A stretch of 64,000 bases of DNA, taken from positions 620,001 through 684,000 of the forward strand of contig NZ_CP095072.1 of NCBI RefSeq assembly GCF_022919115.1, given 5' to 3'. The notes under the pieces are model-generated. The model ran no database searches. It was not told the origin of the DNA and worked only from the letters and a program-made list of their open reading frames with translations. Source of the stretch: Gracilibacillus caseinilyticus (GTDB taxonomy: Bacteria > Bacillota > Bacilli > Bacillales > Amphibacillaceae). The position numbers and the translations under genes were made by a program. Shown here one piece after another: positions 1 to 8,527 of the stretch; position 1 is the first letter of the stretch; the number at the start of each line of letters is the position of its first letter.

Positions 1-347
1 AGTTCCTGGCGAAGTTTAATTAACCCTTGTTCTAAATCAAGTGCTGTCGGTACGTTTTGTAAATGTATTCCAAGATCAATTAAAGTCATAGCAACAGCTG
101 GCTGTATTCCAGTAAGTACTACTTTAGCTCCCATTAAGTCTGACATGGATACCACATCTCCTAATACTTTAGCAATAAAAGAGTCTATGATATCAACAGA
201 GGTTAAATCGATAACCACACCTGTTGCTCCACTCTTATGAATCTTACTAAGTAAGTCTTCCTGAAAATCTATAGCTGTTTGATCATCTAAATCGATTTGA
301 ATGGATACCAATAAATAATTTTGTAATTTTAATATTGGTATTCTCAT
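1..347 (-). CDS. rsbS: RsbS, stressosome antagonist (3' end outside the window)
   Basis: Single STAS-domain protein, of which about 115 residues are visible; the C-terminus runs off the left edge. RsbS is the small core subunit of the stressosome that holds the RsbT kinase in unstressed cells; RsbT phosphorylates it to release RsbT and switch on sigma-B. The visible STAS core has the beta-strand/helix pattern around [14 protein letters not shown], with a Ser in the usual phosphorylation loop. It starts at ATG 347 behind a GGAGGTG ribosome binding site, just after rsbR, in the same order as in Bacillus subtilis. Identity rests on domain, size and gene order and is strong. Confidence 0.9.
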   Translation of the reverse strand, partial: MRIPILKLQNYLLVSIQIDLDDQTAIDFQEDLLSKIHKSGATGVVIDLTSVDIIDSFIAKVLGDVVSMSDLMGAKVVLTGIQPAVAMTLIDLGIHLQNVPTALDLEQGLIKLRQE

Positions 348-360
348 AACAACACCTCCC

Positions 361-1224
361 CTATTTTAATGAATCTATTATCTTCGTTATATCTTCATTT
401 GTGTTTTCCACTTCAACAATTTCTCGATTTGTTAACTTCAAAGCCGTATTAAATCCTTTCCGTAAAGTACTCTTCGTCGGAAATTTACTAAGGTCGATTC
501 CTAAGTTTACAATCGTTTGTGCAATTTCAGGACGAATACCTACAAGAATACATGTTGCACCAATCAATCGCACAGCTTCAGCTGCTTGAATAATATGATG
601 AGCTACCATCGTATCCACTACAGGTACACCTGTAATATCAATCAGCACTACTTCTGCATTGTGCTTCATCACACCTTCTAACAAATTCTCCATAATTAAT
701 TTGGCACGCTCTGTATCGATTGTACCGATTAACGGCATGACGGTAACATTCTCCATCACCGGAATCAGCGGAGCACTTAATTCTTGCAATGCCATTCTTT
801 GCAAGGAAACTGTATGCTCCCAACTGCCAGAATATTGGTTGACAAGCTGATTAATAATTGGTTCCACCCAATCCTCTACAATCTTCAAAATGCGGGAGAA
901 TTCATAGGTATCTACTTTATCCGATTGATGTAAAATGAATTCGATCGTTACTCTTCTAAACGTTTGTAAACCATCTGTGATGTAGCTCAATGGCCAACCT
1001 AAATTAATGAGTCTCTCTGCAAACTCATCCATTTCTCCTGTATCCCATTGACGATTAATACTGGCAAAAATAACATTAATGAATTCCTGATTGGTAGAAT
1101 GATACAAGCTGTCCGAAATATTTGATGTGTAATCAGATTTACGCTTCTCCGTCAATTCCTCTAACCAGTTATTTGAAATAACATCACTATTTTCAATAAC
1201 TATTCTCCGTAATGTCTCTGGCAT
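361..1224 (-). CDS. rsbR: RsbR-type stressosome co-antagonist
   Basis: About 287 residues: an N-terminal globin-like sensory half (roughly residues 1-150) and a C-terminal STAS domain (about 155-270). RsbR forms the stressosome shell with RsbS and tunes release of RsbT, upstream of sigma-B. The STAS half shows the motif [14 protein letters not shown], and a Thr follows in the phosphorylated loop region. I chose ATG 1224 because GCGGAGG precedes it; an upstream in-frame ATG at 1260 has no comparable site. It lies 167 bp after ndoA and 13 bp before rsbS. Several RsbR paralogues exist in Bacillaceae; the position here points to RsbRA. Confidence 0.9.
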   Translation of the reverse strand: MPETLRRIVIENSDVISNNWLEELTEKRKSDYTSNISDSLYHSTNQEFINVIFASINRQWDTGEMDEFAERLINLGWPLSYITDGLQTFRRVTIEFILHQSDKVDTYEFSRILKIVEDWVEPIINQLVNQYSGSWEHTVSLQRMALQELSAPLIPVMENVTVMPLIGTIDTERAKLIMENLLEGVMKHNAEVVLIDITGVPVVDTMVAHHIIQAAEAVRLIGATCILVGIRPEIAQTIVNLGIDLSKFPTKSTLRKGFNTALKLTNREIVEVENTNEDITKIIDSLK

Positions 1225-1340
1225 TATCTTTACCTCCGCTATCTTGTTTAATATAAACATTTTACAACAAAAACTCGAATATTACGATTAATACAATCCC
1301 TTTTCGACAAATTTATCCATTTTTTTCTCTTTCTCCCTAA

Positions 1341-1379
1341 AAACACCCTTGCCTTTTACGAAAAAAGCAAGGGTGTTTG
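1341..1379 (-). terminator. Intrinsic terminator after ndoA
   Basis: A perfect 12-bp stem (AAACACCCTTGC and its complement) encloses a 14-nt loop and is followed on the minus strand by a T run. It sits between ndoA and rsbR and so may separate the alr-ndo unit from the rsb-sigB unit. Confidence 0.8.
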
Positions 1380-1391
1380 GAAGATAGAGGA

Positions 1392-1742
1392 TTAGAAATC
1401 AGTTAACCCTAAACTAATTTCTAATCCTCTATCAATACGTTCCATCATGTTACTGTCTAATTGAGTTATTTTATCAGTTAATCGTTGTTTATCAATGGTA
1501 CGGATTTGTTCTAATAAAATAACCGAATTACGCTCAAAACCGTACTTTTCTGCATCTATTTCGACATGTGTCGGTAATTTCGCCTTTTGAATTTGAGCTG
1601 TGATTGCTGCTACAATAACAGTTGGACTAAAACGGTTACCAATATCATTTTGTAATACTAATACGGGACGTACTCCACCCTGTTCAGATCCCACAACAGG
1701 GGAAAGATCGGCGAAATATACGTCGCCTCTTTTCACAATCAA
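1392..1742 (-). CDS. ndoA: NdoA (EndoA/MazF) endoribonuclease toxin
   Basis: 116 residues, the normal length of the family. MazF-type toxins cleave mRNA at short specific sites (UACAU for the Bacillus enzyme) and are neutralised by the antitoxin encoded just upstream. The N-terminal [20 protein letters not shown] and [12 protein letters not shown] segments are characteristic of the PemK/MazF fold. The gene begins 3 bp after the ndoAI stop, so the two are translationally coupled. The alr-ndoAI-ndoA-rsbR order matches Bacillus subtilis. No inactivating change was seen. Confidence 0.96.
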   Translation of the reverse strand: MIVKRGDVYFADLSPVVGSEQGGVRPVLVLQNDIGNRFSPTVIVAAITAQIQKAKLPTHVEIDAEKYGFERNSVILLEQIRTIDKQRLTDKITQLDSNMMERIDRGLEISLGLTDF

Positions 1743-1745
1743 GAC

Positions 1746-2027
1746 CTACACCCCGCTCACTAAGCGCTCAAGGGTGTTTTCTGCCTCCTCTTCCGCCTGA
1801 AAAGCTTCCGAAGCAATATTCAAATTAATTTTCGCCATTTCCATATATCCTCTTTGCATGGATTCTTGAATATGACGTTTTTTTGTTTCACGCAAATACG
1901 TTCTGGTTGCTTGGCAAATAAAATCACTTAAATTGCTATCTTCGCTTTTCATCAAGCCGTCCACCTCATTCAGCAGGTTTTTAGGTAATCTCACAGCAAC
2001 TTCTTGCAAGTCTTCAGACAAAACCAT
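1746..2027 (-). CDS. ndoAI: NdoAI (EndoAI) antitoxin, ribbon-helix-helix family
   Basis: 93 residues starting at ATG 2027, which follows GGTGGAGGTG; the open frame extends further upstream but without a comparable start. The N-terminal part (about residues 8-50) looks like a ribbon-helix-helix DNA-binding domain, and the C-terminal stretch RGYMEMAKINLNI is the conserved segment that binds and blocks NdoA. It is cotranscribed with ndoA. Antitoxins of this class usually also bind their own operator; no operator was identified here. Confidence 0.92.
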   Translation of the reverse strand: MVLSEDLQEVAVRLPKNLLNEVDGLMKSEDSNLSDFICQATRTYLRETKKRHIQESMQRGYMEMAKINLNIASEAFQAEEEAENTLERLVSGV

Positions 2028-2203
2028 ACACCTCCACCAACATTGACAAGCCTTTTTTTGATAATCCAATATTATCATACCATTACGAAACAGGCATTGC
2101 AAAGGGGTTTTTGATAATTTATCATTTTTTTCTACAATATATTTTTTATTATTCCCGGCAATTCAAGGAATTATCATGTACATCTTACTAGTATAGCAAT
2201 TTT

Positions 2204-3322
2204 TTAAGGATATATTCTCGGAACACGGTGGCTGATCATACAAGCCACTTCATAATTGATCGTGTCTAAATGATTCGCCCACTCATCCATCTCTATGGTC
2301 TCATTACCTTGAGAACCAATCAGTGTCACTGGATCACCTGTTTGTGCTGGACCAGATAAACGGACCATTAATTGATCCATGCAAATTCGGCCAATAATCT
2401 CACCACGTTTCCCATTCACAAGAATTTCTGCACCTTGCAAATGACGATTGATACCATCCGCATAACCAAGTGGAACTGTCCCAATCCATTCTTCTTTTTC
2501 AGTCACATAGGTTGCCCCGTAACTGATTGGTGTTCCTACCTCCACCTTCTTAACGTGTATTAATTTGCTATACAAGCTTAGAGCGGGTTTTAAATCGATA
2601 GGCTTTTCCCTTTTTACGTCTGTTGATGGGTATAGACCATACATGCTGATGCCAAATCGCACAAAATCAAACATTTTATCTGGGAATCTCATGCTGGCAG
2701 CACTATTTCCAGTATGAAATAATACCTTATGCCCTGCCCAATGACGTTGAAAAACACTTCGAAGTGTTTCGAAACGGTCTAATTGCGCTTCAAAATGTGT
2801 AAGGTCTGTCTCATCCGCAGTTGCAAAATGTGTGAAGATTGCTTCGAGATGTACGTTTGGATGTCGCAATAATGGAAGAATGTCAATCAATTCTTCTTCA
2901 CTTCGAACACCTATACGCCCCATACCTGTATCCCACTTCAAATGAACTTTTAATGGGCTTGGCAGTTCTAACCCTTGTACGGCTTCTAACCAGGCAGGCT
3001 GATAGCACGTCACTGTAATATCATGATCCGCTGCTACAGCAGCATCCTCCGGGCGAATGTAACCCATCACTAAAATAGGAGCCATAATGCCAGCCTCCCG
3101 TAACCGCAATGCTTCGTCTAACACTGCTACAGCAAGCCTTTCTGCTCCCCCTTGTAACGCGGCATGTGCTACTTCAATGTCACCATGTCCGTAAGCATTT
3201 GCCTTTACAACCGCATAAATGTCAGTATTATCAAACAGTTTATTTCGTAATTGTTCTATATTATATATAATATGATCTAAATTTACTTCTACCCATGAAT
3301 CGCGATAAAATTTTTCAGTCAT
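2204..3322 (-). CDS. alr: Alanine racemase
   Basis: PLP-dependent conversion of L-Ala to D-Ala for peptidoglycan precursors, in the cytoplasm. 372 residues from ATG 3322, chosen because ATGAGGAGT precedes it. The PLP lysine is in AVVKANAYGHG near residue 40, the catalytic tyrosine is in SYGATYVT, and RICMDQLMV is the usual C-terminal signature. It heads the alr-ndoAI-ndoA group. In Bacillus subtilis ydcC lies directly upstream; here that neighbour is about 20 kb away, behind the exopolysaccharide and com genes. Confidence 0.97.
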   Translation of the reverse strand: MTEKFYRDSWVEVNLDHIIYNIEQLRNKLFDNTDIYAVVKANAYGHGDIEVAHAALQGGAERLAVAVLDEALRLREAGIMAPILVMGYIRPEDAAVAADHDITVTCYQPAWLEAVQGLELPSPLKVHLKWDTGMGRIGVRSEEELIDILPLLRHPNVHLEAIFTHFATADETDLTHFEAQLDRFETLRSVFQRHWAGHKVLFHTGNSAASMRFPDKMFDFVRFGISMYGLYPSTDVKREKPIDLKPALSLYSKLIHVKKVEVGTPISYGATYVTEKEEWIGTVPLGYADGINRHLQGAEILVNGKRGEIIGRICMDQLMVRLSGPAQTGDPVTLIGSQGNETIEMDEWANHLDTINYEVACMISHRVPRIYP

Positions 3323-3532
3323 GTTGATACTCCTCATTTTCATTACATTGAGACTTCCATTATAATGCATTTCATAGAAAAAGGATATGATTAAATAGTC
3401 AGAATATAATTTCTGCTTAGCGGCCTAAGCATAGCAAGTATCCACAAATCACGTAATCTGCATGATCAGTGCTTCTGTAATATCTTATTAAGTAAGAAAA
3501 AAACGTCCAAACCTAACTTGCATTTAACTATA

Positions 3533-4272
3533 CCTATACGGATAATATCAACTAGCAGAAGGGCGTAAAATTTCGGAGCTGCAGTATTTCTTAAAGCCTT
3601 TTTGCCTCTAGGTTTGCTTGTTCCGACATTATATTCTCTGCGTAATATAGGCCGCCGTGGCGTTTACTACCAAGCAGAACGCGAGTTGCGCTTTGGAAAT
3701 GCTAGTCGTCTGAATCAGCAAATTGACGACAGAAGACTTTCACTCCATTAGATTCCTAGCCTTGACGGTTACTCCGCCGTCCAGCAGGTATGGATCGCAG
3801 GAGTCTGCGTGTTGGCCTGTGCTATGGTACAGACTCTACAAGCAGACAAAACTAACCGGACAACACCATTCATTTGTTTTCTTTCTTTTTAAACGCTACA
3901 AATCTTCTTGCATCGCTTCTCACTTTTGTCTCCTTTTCCTCTAAACGATACAAATCTCCATGCATCGCTTTCCACTTTTGTCTCCTTTTCCTCTAAACGA
4001 TACAAATCTCGATGAACTGTTTTCCTTATGTAATAGCTAACATACGGAATGATAATCAACCGTATATATAGGTTAAATATCATATAATACCTATCAACCA
4101 TCATCCGTAGACTCCTGCCCGAAAATCTCCCCGGAAAGCGTTCTCTTTCCCAAAGAAGCAGATTTACGCCCCCACAGGACGCGGAGCATATTTCCAGAGC
4201 TTGACTTAGCACACAAAACCTATCAAAATTTCCACATCGACATACATATCCATTTTACTTAATCCGTATTAT
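3533..4272. repeat. Degenerate copy of interspersed element family 1, in a gene-free 1-kb region
   Basis: The stretch 3371-4275 has no convincing gene. Its right end (ACTTAATCCGTATTATAAGA, near 4252-4272) matches the terminal repeat of the family found intact near 28.1, 31.9 and 58.4 kb. The left end (near 3533) is a diverged version. Internal pieces such as CAGGAGTCTGCGTG and the CACAGGACGCGGAGC type also occur in the other copies. It looks like one or more overlapping relics and also encloses the tandem repeat at 3891. Confidence 0.55.
3891..4014. repeat. 52-bp tandem repeat, about 2.4 copies
   Basis: Units begin at 3891, 3943 and 3995 (the last partial), each starting AAACGATACAAATCT or a one-base variant. 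They carry a minus-strand AGGAGACAAAAGTG segment that resembles a ribosome binding site. No gene is convincingly attached to it. Confidence 0.85.
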
Positions 4273-4275
4273 AAG

Positions 4276-4313
4276 AAAGAGCCGTTCCTTCTTTGGCGGA
4301 AGAAAACGGCTCT
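4276..4313 (-). terminator. Terminator of the exopolysaccharide operon
   Basis: Stem AGAGCCGTT with its complement AACGGCTCT, plus an inner stem, followed by TTTCTT on the minus strand. It lies just after the last hydrolase gene. Confidence 0.75.
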
Positions 4314-4337
4314 GGTTTCTAATTGAAAGCATGGACA

Positions 4338-5309
4338 TTATTCGTACGTTCTTTTTTTAATATTTGACTTCCATGAACGATAGTCATGTACAGCAATTCC
4401 ACCAAACCCTGGATGTCCTGCAAAATAATTCTCCAGTTGATGTAATTCCTGATTCATTTCATTAGGATGCGTATCATAAAACGTAGTATGACTACCTTCA
4501 TCTGTCTTAACCATATTCACACCGATCACAACCGATTTATTATGGTTAGCAGCCTGTTCAATCAGTGGCGATGAAATGGACTTAATGCCATTCTTCCCTT
4601 CTGCTGAATCCCGATAGGCCATAATCGTGATGGAATCGAGTTTAGAGATCATCCATTCCCCAACATTGCTCTCTTTCCCTGGTATTTTCACTTTATAAAT
4701 CCAAAATGGGAAATCCCCGCTTATCTTGAGGTCCGCATTTGATTTTGCCTGCTTCTTAAGATAAGTCATATTATCCAACCACTGGGTAATGACATCTTCC
4801 TGATTGTTCTTCCACTCCGATAATAAATACGGCTCAATATCAAGATGAATCCCTTGAAACCTCTCATCTTGTGACACATGACGATTATAATCCTTTACAT
4901 TACCGACAAAATTTTCCAAACTGTCTTGGTTTTTCGATAATGCCCAGTATGGGTCACCGCCAAGCGCATACACTTTAATGTCTTCCTCAGCCGCTTTTTT
5001 GATAAATGATTGAACTTTCTCTTTATCAAAACCCTTTTGACTGACATGTAAATAAATTAAGTTTATGCCCTGATCATCCGCAAATGAAATGAGATCTTCT
5101 TGACTTTCATCCAATTTTTCAAGATCCCAGATCCATGTCACTTTCTCATAATCTTTCTGATTGAAGTAAAATCCTAACGAACAAAGGATAACTATCAGTG
5201 TGATAATGGCTAAGCACCCTTTCATCGAAAAAAGGAAAGAATAGAACCCTCTTTGAAGCGAAGATCTTTCCGTATGCAGAGACCTTTTTTGTTTATTATT
5301 ATTTAACAT
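4338..5309 (-). CDS. Membrane-anchored TIM-barrel hydrolase-like protein (GH18-like motif)
   Basis: About 323 residues. A single membrane segment near residues 25-50 (AIITLIVILCSLGF) is followed by an extracellular domain with the motif GIHLDIEPYL, reminiscent of the DxE catalytic motif of GH18-type barrels. The same domain occurs twice in the secreted protein at 15908-17596, so the two genes are paralogues flanking the operon. The start at ATG 5309 overlaps the last codons of the truncated glmU; no good ribosome binding site is visible, consistent with translational coupling. A role in trimming or releasing the polymer is inferred from context; the exact family and substrate are unknown. Confidence 0.65.
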   Translation of the reverse strand: MLNNNKQKRSLHTERSSLQRGFYSFLFSMKGCLAIITLIVILCSLGFYFNQKDYEKVTWIWDLEKLDESQEDLISFADDQGINLIYLHVSQKGFDKEKVQSFIKKAAEEDIKVYALGGDPYWALSKNQDSLENFVGNVKDYNRHVSQDERFQGIHLDIEPYLLSEWKNNQEDVITQWLDNMTYLKKQAKSNADLKISGDFPFWIYKVKIPGKESNVGEWMISKLDSITIMAYRDSAEGKNGIKSISSPLIEQAANHNKSVVIGVNMVKTDEGSHTTFYDTHPNEMNQELHQLENYFAGHPGFGGIAVHDYRSWKSNIKKRTYE

Positions 5310-6279
5310 AGGACATGACACGCTGGTCATCCGCTTTAGAAGAATCTTGCTGTTTTTGAATATTAATAGAAGTATAGTTCCACAGTCTGATATCAGGGCC
5401 GACAATGCAATTATCTCCTATTTTCGTGTTGCCTTTTAATTGAGTTCGAGGTTCAATCACTGTATTCTTACCGATCGTCACCTCCGCCTCAATATAAGTG
5501 GATGAAGGGTCGGTAATCGTCACACCATTAGCCTGATGGAAGTCGATAATCCGTTTTTGTAAAATGTCCTTTGCATGTGCGAGTTGTTCTGTGTCATTAA
5601 TCCCTAATCCTTCTTCAATGTCATATACACTTGCAGCTGATATGATTTCACCTTGATTTTTCAAGATTTCAATTACATCAGGTAAATAATATTCTTGCTG
5701 CTTATTATTAGTAGATACTTGATCAATCGCCTTAAATAGCAATTGGTTATCAAAGCAAAAGATACCTGTGTTTACTTCATTAACTTCTCGCTCTTTTTCC
5801 GTAGCATCTTTATGTTCTACAATTCGCTGCACTTGTCCTTGCTGATCACGAATAATCCGGCCATATCCGGATGGATCTTCCGGGTGCATGGTTAAAATAG
5901 TAGCTGCTGCATCTGTATTGCGATGGTGTTCCAGACATTTCTGAAGTGTTTTTTCTGTAATTAATGGGGTATCTCCAGTAATAATCAATGTTGATCCTTG
6001 CTGATCACAGAGCTTTTCACGGCACATTTGCACTGCATGTGCGGTACCAAGCTGCTCTTCTTGATAAGCATATTCTAACGATTCACCTAAGTGTTGTTTG
6101 ATTAACTCTGACTGATGACCTACCACGGTAATAATCCGATCCATTGAAATACGTTGCAATCGATCAATGACATGCTCGACCATCGATTGACCACAAACAT
6201 CATGAAGAACCTTAGGCAATTCTGATTTCATTCTTGTACCTTTTCCAGCGGCTAAAACAACAGCAAATGTTTGATTCAT
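5299..6279 (-). CDS. Truncated GlmU: UDP-GlcNAc pyrophosphorylase domain
   Basis: 326 residues against about 456 for full GlmU. The N-terminal uridyltransferase is complete: LAAGKGTRMKSELPKVLH at residues 9-26 and the metal and sugar sites follow. The C-terminal left-handed beta-helix acetyltransferase breaks off after the first hexapeptide turns (near IGDNCIVGPD, about residue 290). The product could make UDP-GlcNAc from GlcNAc-1-P but should not acetylate GlcN-1-P. It sits after glmS and a UDP-GlcNAc-type dehydrogenase, so it probably supplies precursor for the neighbouring polymer synthase. A normal housekeeping glmU would be expected elsewhere (in Bacillus it lies next to prs), but that is not visible here. 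Confidence 0.85.
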   Translation of the reverse strand: MNQTFAVVLAAGKGTRMKSELPKVLHDVCGQSMVEHVIDRLQRISMDRIITVVGHQSELIKQHLGESLEYAYQEEQLGTAHAVQMCREKLCDQQGSTLIITGDTPLITEKTLQKCLEHHRNTDAAATILTMHPEDPSGYGRIIRDQQGQVQRIVEHKDATEKEREVNEVNTGIFCFDNQLLFKAIDQVSTNNKQQEYYLPDVIEILKNQGEIISAASVYDIEEGLGINDTEQLAHAKDILQKRIIDFHQANGVTITDPSSTYIEAEVTIGKNTVIEPRTQLKGNTKIGDNCIVGPDIRLWNYTSINIQKQQDSSKADDQRVMSYVK

Positions 6280-6425
6280 CTTATTTCCCCCATTCTTCGT
6301 CTTTATCTATAGAAGGAAGATGGAATTTCATTCACTCCATCTCCCTTATTATATCTTTACCACGGTACTAACCTTCCACAAGACCTTCACAGATGATGGT
6401 CCGATTGTCGAGTTAGCAAGAGACC

Positions 6426-8258
6426 TTATTCAACAGTGACACTTTTGGCAAGATTACGTGGTTTATCGACATCATTTCCAAGAGCAAGTGATGTATAGTA
6501 TGAAATTAACTGTAACGGAATAACCGTCAACAATGGAGTCATAATGGATAAGGTATTAGGGATGTAACAGCATTCGTCTACATACTCCCAAATATTCATT
6601 TTTTCTTCCCCTGCTACTCCAAGTACTTGGGCACCACGTGCTTTAACTTCTTTAATATTTCCTAACATCTTCTCACTGACTTCATCCTGTGTGATAAGTG
6701 CTATAATTGGTGTTCCTTCTTCAATTAGAGCAAGCGTTCCATGCTTCAATTCGCCAGCAGCATATGCTTCCGAATGAATATAAGAGATTTCCTTCAGTTT
6801 CAACGAACCTTCTAGAGAAACTGGAAAATCCAGGCCTCGTCCAATAAAGAATACACTATTAGCATCTTTGATAGATTCACTATACCAACGAATGCTGCTC
6901 GAATGCTCCAAAATTTCTTCCATTTTATTAGGAATTTCCGCAATCGATTCAAGCAACTGATCATGATATTCTTGAGAAACGGATTGTTTTCTTTCAGCAA
7001 GATAAATACCTAACAGATAGAAAGTTAATACTTGTGTCGTATAAGCTTTCGTAGAAGCTACGGCAATTTCTGGTCCTGCCATTGTTAACAGTACTTCATC
7101 CGCTTCACGAGCTATGGAACTTCCTACTACATTCGTTATCGCAAGAACTTGAGCCCCTAAATGTTGACTTTGACGTAAAGCAGCCAAGGTGTCAGCCGTT
7201 TCACCTGATTGACTAACAACAATAACAAGCGTCTTCTCATTGACAATCGGACGGCGATAACGGAACTCAGAAGCTACCTCTACATCGACAGGTATTCGAG
7301 TTAGTTCTTCGATAACGTGCTTGCCGATCAAACCAGCATGGTATGCAGTACCGCAAGCGACGATGGTAACCTTATCCCATTGCTCCACTTGTTGATTAGA
7401 CCACTGTAGTTCATCAAATTCTACTGATTTCTGTTCTTTATTAAATCTTCCTGTCATTGTTTTTTGTAATGCAGTTGGCTGTTCATGAATTTCTTTCAGC
7501 ATAAAATGATCATAGCCGTTTTTTTCTGCCTGCTCCATGTCCCAGTCAGCGCGGAATAAGTCCCGGTTCAATTCCGCTCCTGTCTCTGTCGCAAGAAGTG
7601 TCACATCATCTTTTGTTAAAACGGCCATTTCACCATCTTCCAGAATAAAAATGTCACGAGTATGCTCAAGAACCGCAGGAATATCTGAGCTTATTAATGT
7701 TTCTCCATCCCCTGCTCCAATAATGAGAGGACTTGCTTGTCTTACCGCATATAGACGTTCTGGTTCATGCTCAGAAACAATTCCTAATGCATATGCTCCA
7801 TCTAATCGTTTAACGACTTTTTGAATAGTAGAAAGCATCTCTCCATCATATAATTCGGAGAATAAATGTGAGATGACCTCTGAGTCGGTCTCAGAAATAA
7901 ACGTGTATCCTTTTTGTTTAAGCTCTCTTTTAATGTCTAAATAATTTTCGATGATACCGTTATGTACCACGGCAAATTCATTGTTCACATCTGTATGTGG
8001 ATGAGAATTTTCATTTGAAGGTTCACCATGTGTTGCCCAGCGTGTATGTCCGATACCTACATTACCTGACAGCGGAGCCTGATCAAGCTTGTCCTGCAAG
8101 ACATCCAATCTGCCCTTAGCCTTTTCGACTTGAACGGACTCGCCGTTAACTACTGCGATTCCTACCGAATCATATCCTCGATATTCTAATTTACTTAGCC
8201 CTGTTGTTAATACTTGCTGTGTGTCCTTTTGCCCGATGTAACCAATGATTCCGCACAT
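6426..8258 (-). CDS. glmS: Glucosamine-6-phosphate synthase (isomerising)
   Basis: 610 residues, full length. It makes glucosamine-6-P from fructose-6-P and glutamine. The N-terminal MCGIIGYIG carries the Cys nucleophile of the glutaminase half (about 1-240). Two SIS domains follow (about 290-420 and 460-600), ending in the conserved DKPRNLAKSVTVE. The ribosome binding site is AAAGGAGAGG. It lies among exopolysaccharide genes and not in the usual glmM-glmS setting. The upstream 270 bp contain a miniature element and no recognisable glmS ribozyme core. It may therefore be a second copy dedicated to polymer synthesis, or the only copy relocated; this window cannot decide. Confidence 0.96.
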   Translation of the reverse strand: MCGIIGYIGQKDTQQVLTTGLSKLEYRGYDSVGIAVVNGESVQVEKAKGRLDVLQDKLDQAPLSGNVGIGHTRWATHGEPSNENSHPHTDVNNEFAVVHNGIIENYLDIKRELKQKGYTFISETDSEVISHLFSELYDGEMLSTIQKVVKRLDGAYALGIVSEHEPERLYAVRQASPLIIGAGDGETLISSDIPAVLEHTRDIFILEDGEMAVLTKDDVTLLATETGAELNRDLFRADWDMEQAEKNGYDHFMLKEIHEQPTALQKTMTGRFNKEQKSVEFDELQWSNQQVEQWDKVTIVACGTAYHAGLIGKHVIEELTRIPVDVEVASEFRYRRPIVNEKTLVIVVSQSGETADTLAALRQSQHLGAQVLAITNVVGSSIAREADEVLLTMAGPEIAVASTKAYTTQVLTFYLLGIYLAERKQSVSQEYHDQLLESIAEIPNKMEEILEHSSSIRWYSESIKDANSVFFIGRGLDFPVSLEGSLKLKEISYIHSEAYAAGELKHGTLALIEEGTPIIALITQDEVSEKMLGNIKEVKARGAQVLGVAGEEKMNIWEYVDECCYIPNTLSIMTPLLTVIPLQLISYYTSLALGNDVDKPRNLAKSVTVE

Positions 8259-8294
8259 GTTATTTCCTCTCCTTTACATTTGTAGTGTGATTTA

Positions 8295-8411
8295 ATTAAT
8301 AGAGGATGTTCAAAAAGTCCGGGGAAAACCGCTGTGAACTTCTGCGTCGGCTTTCTTCTCCGCCTTGAATTTCTTTGCGCTTTTCGTCCTCTTTTTGAAC
8401 ACGCACTAATA
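8295..8411. repeat. Miniature element, family 2, copy 1
   Basis: Imperfect terminal inverted repeats of about 20 bp (GAGGATGTTCAAAAAG at the left, CTTTTTGAACACGCACTAAT at the right) enclose about 75 bp. A longer relative lies at 60414-60579 with the same ends and shared internal segments (GCTGTGAACTTCTGCGT, TTGAATTTCTTTGCGCTTTT). No coding capacity. It separates glmS from the upstream dehydrogenase gene. Confidence 0.75.
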
Positions 8412-8527
8412 GTGAAAGAAAGTATAAAAATTGCGTATCTATCTAATTGCAAGCACCCAAACCAGCCGACACACTGAGCTTCTTATCCTGCGCAATGTGC
8501 CCTGAATTGAGGCGCTCATCGTCTCTC

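Noticed and set aside
3723..4212. Small open frames on both strands (FRGKGDKSEKRC-type repeats)
   Set aside because: They arise from the 52-bp tandem repeat and family-1 relics; no convincing start or domain.
8207..8452. 81-residue minus-strand open frame upstream of glmS
   Set aside because: It overlaps glmS and a miniature element; composition (RRRRKPTQKF) reflects the repeat.
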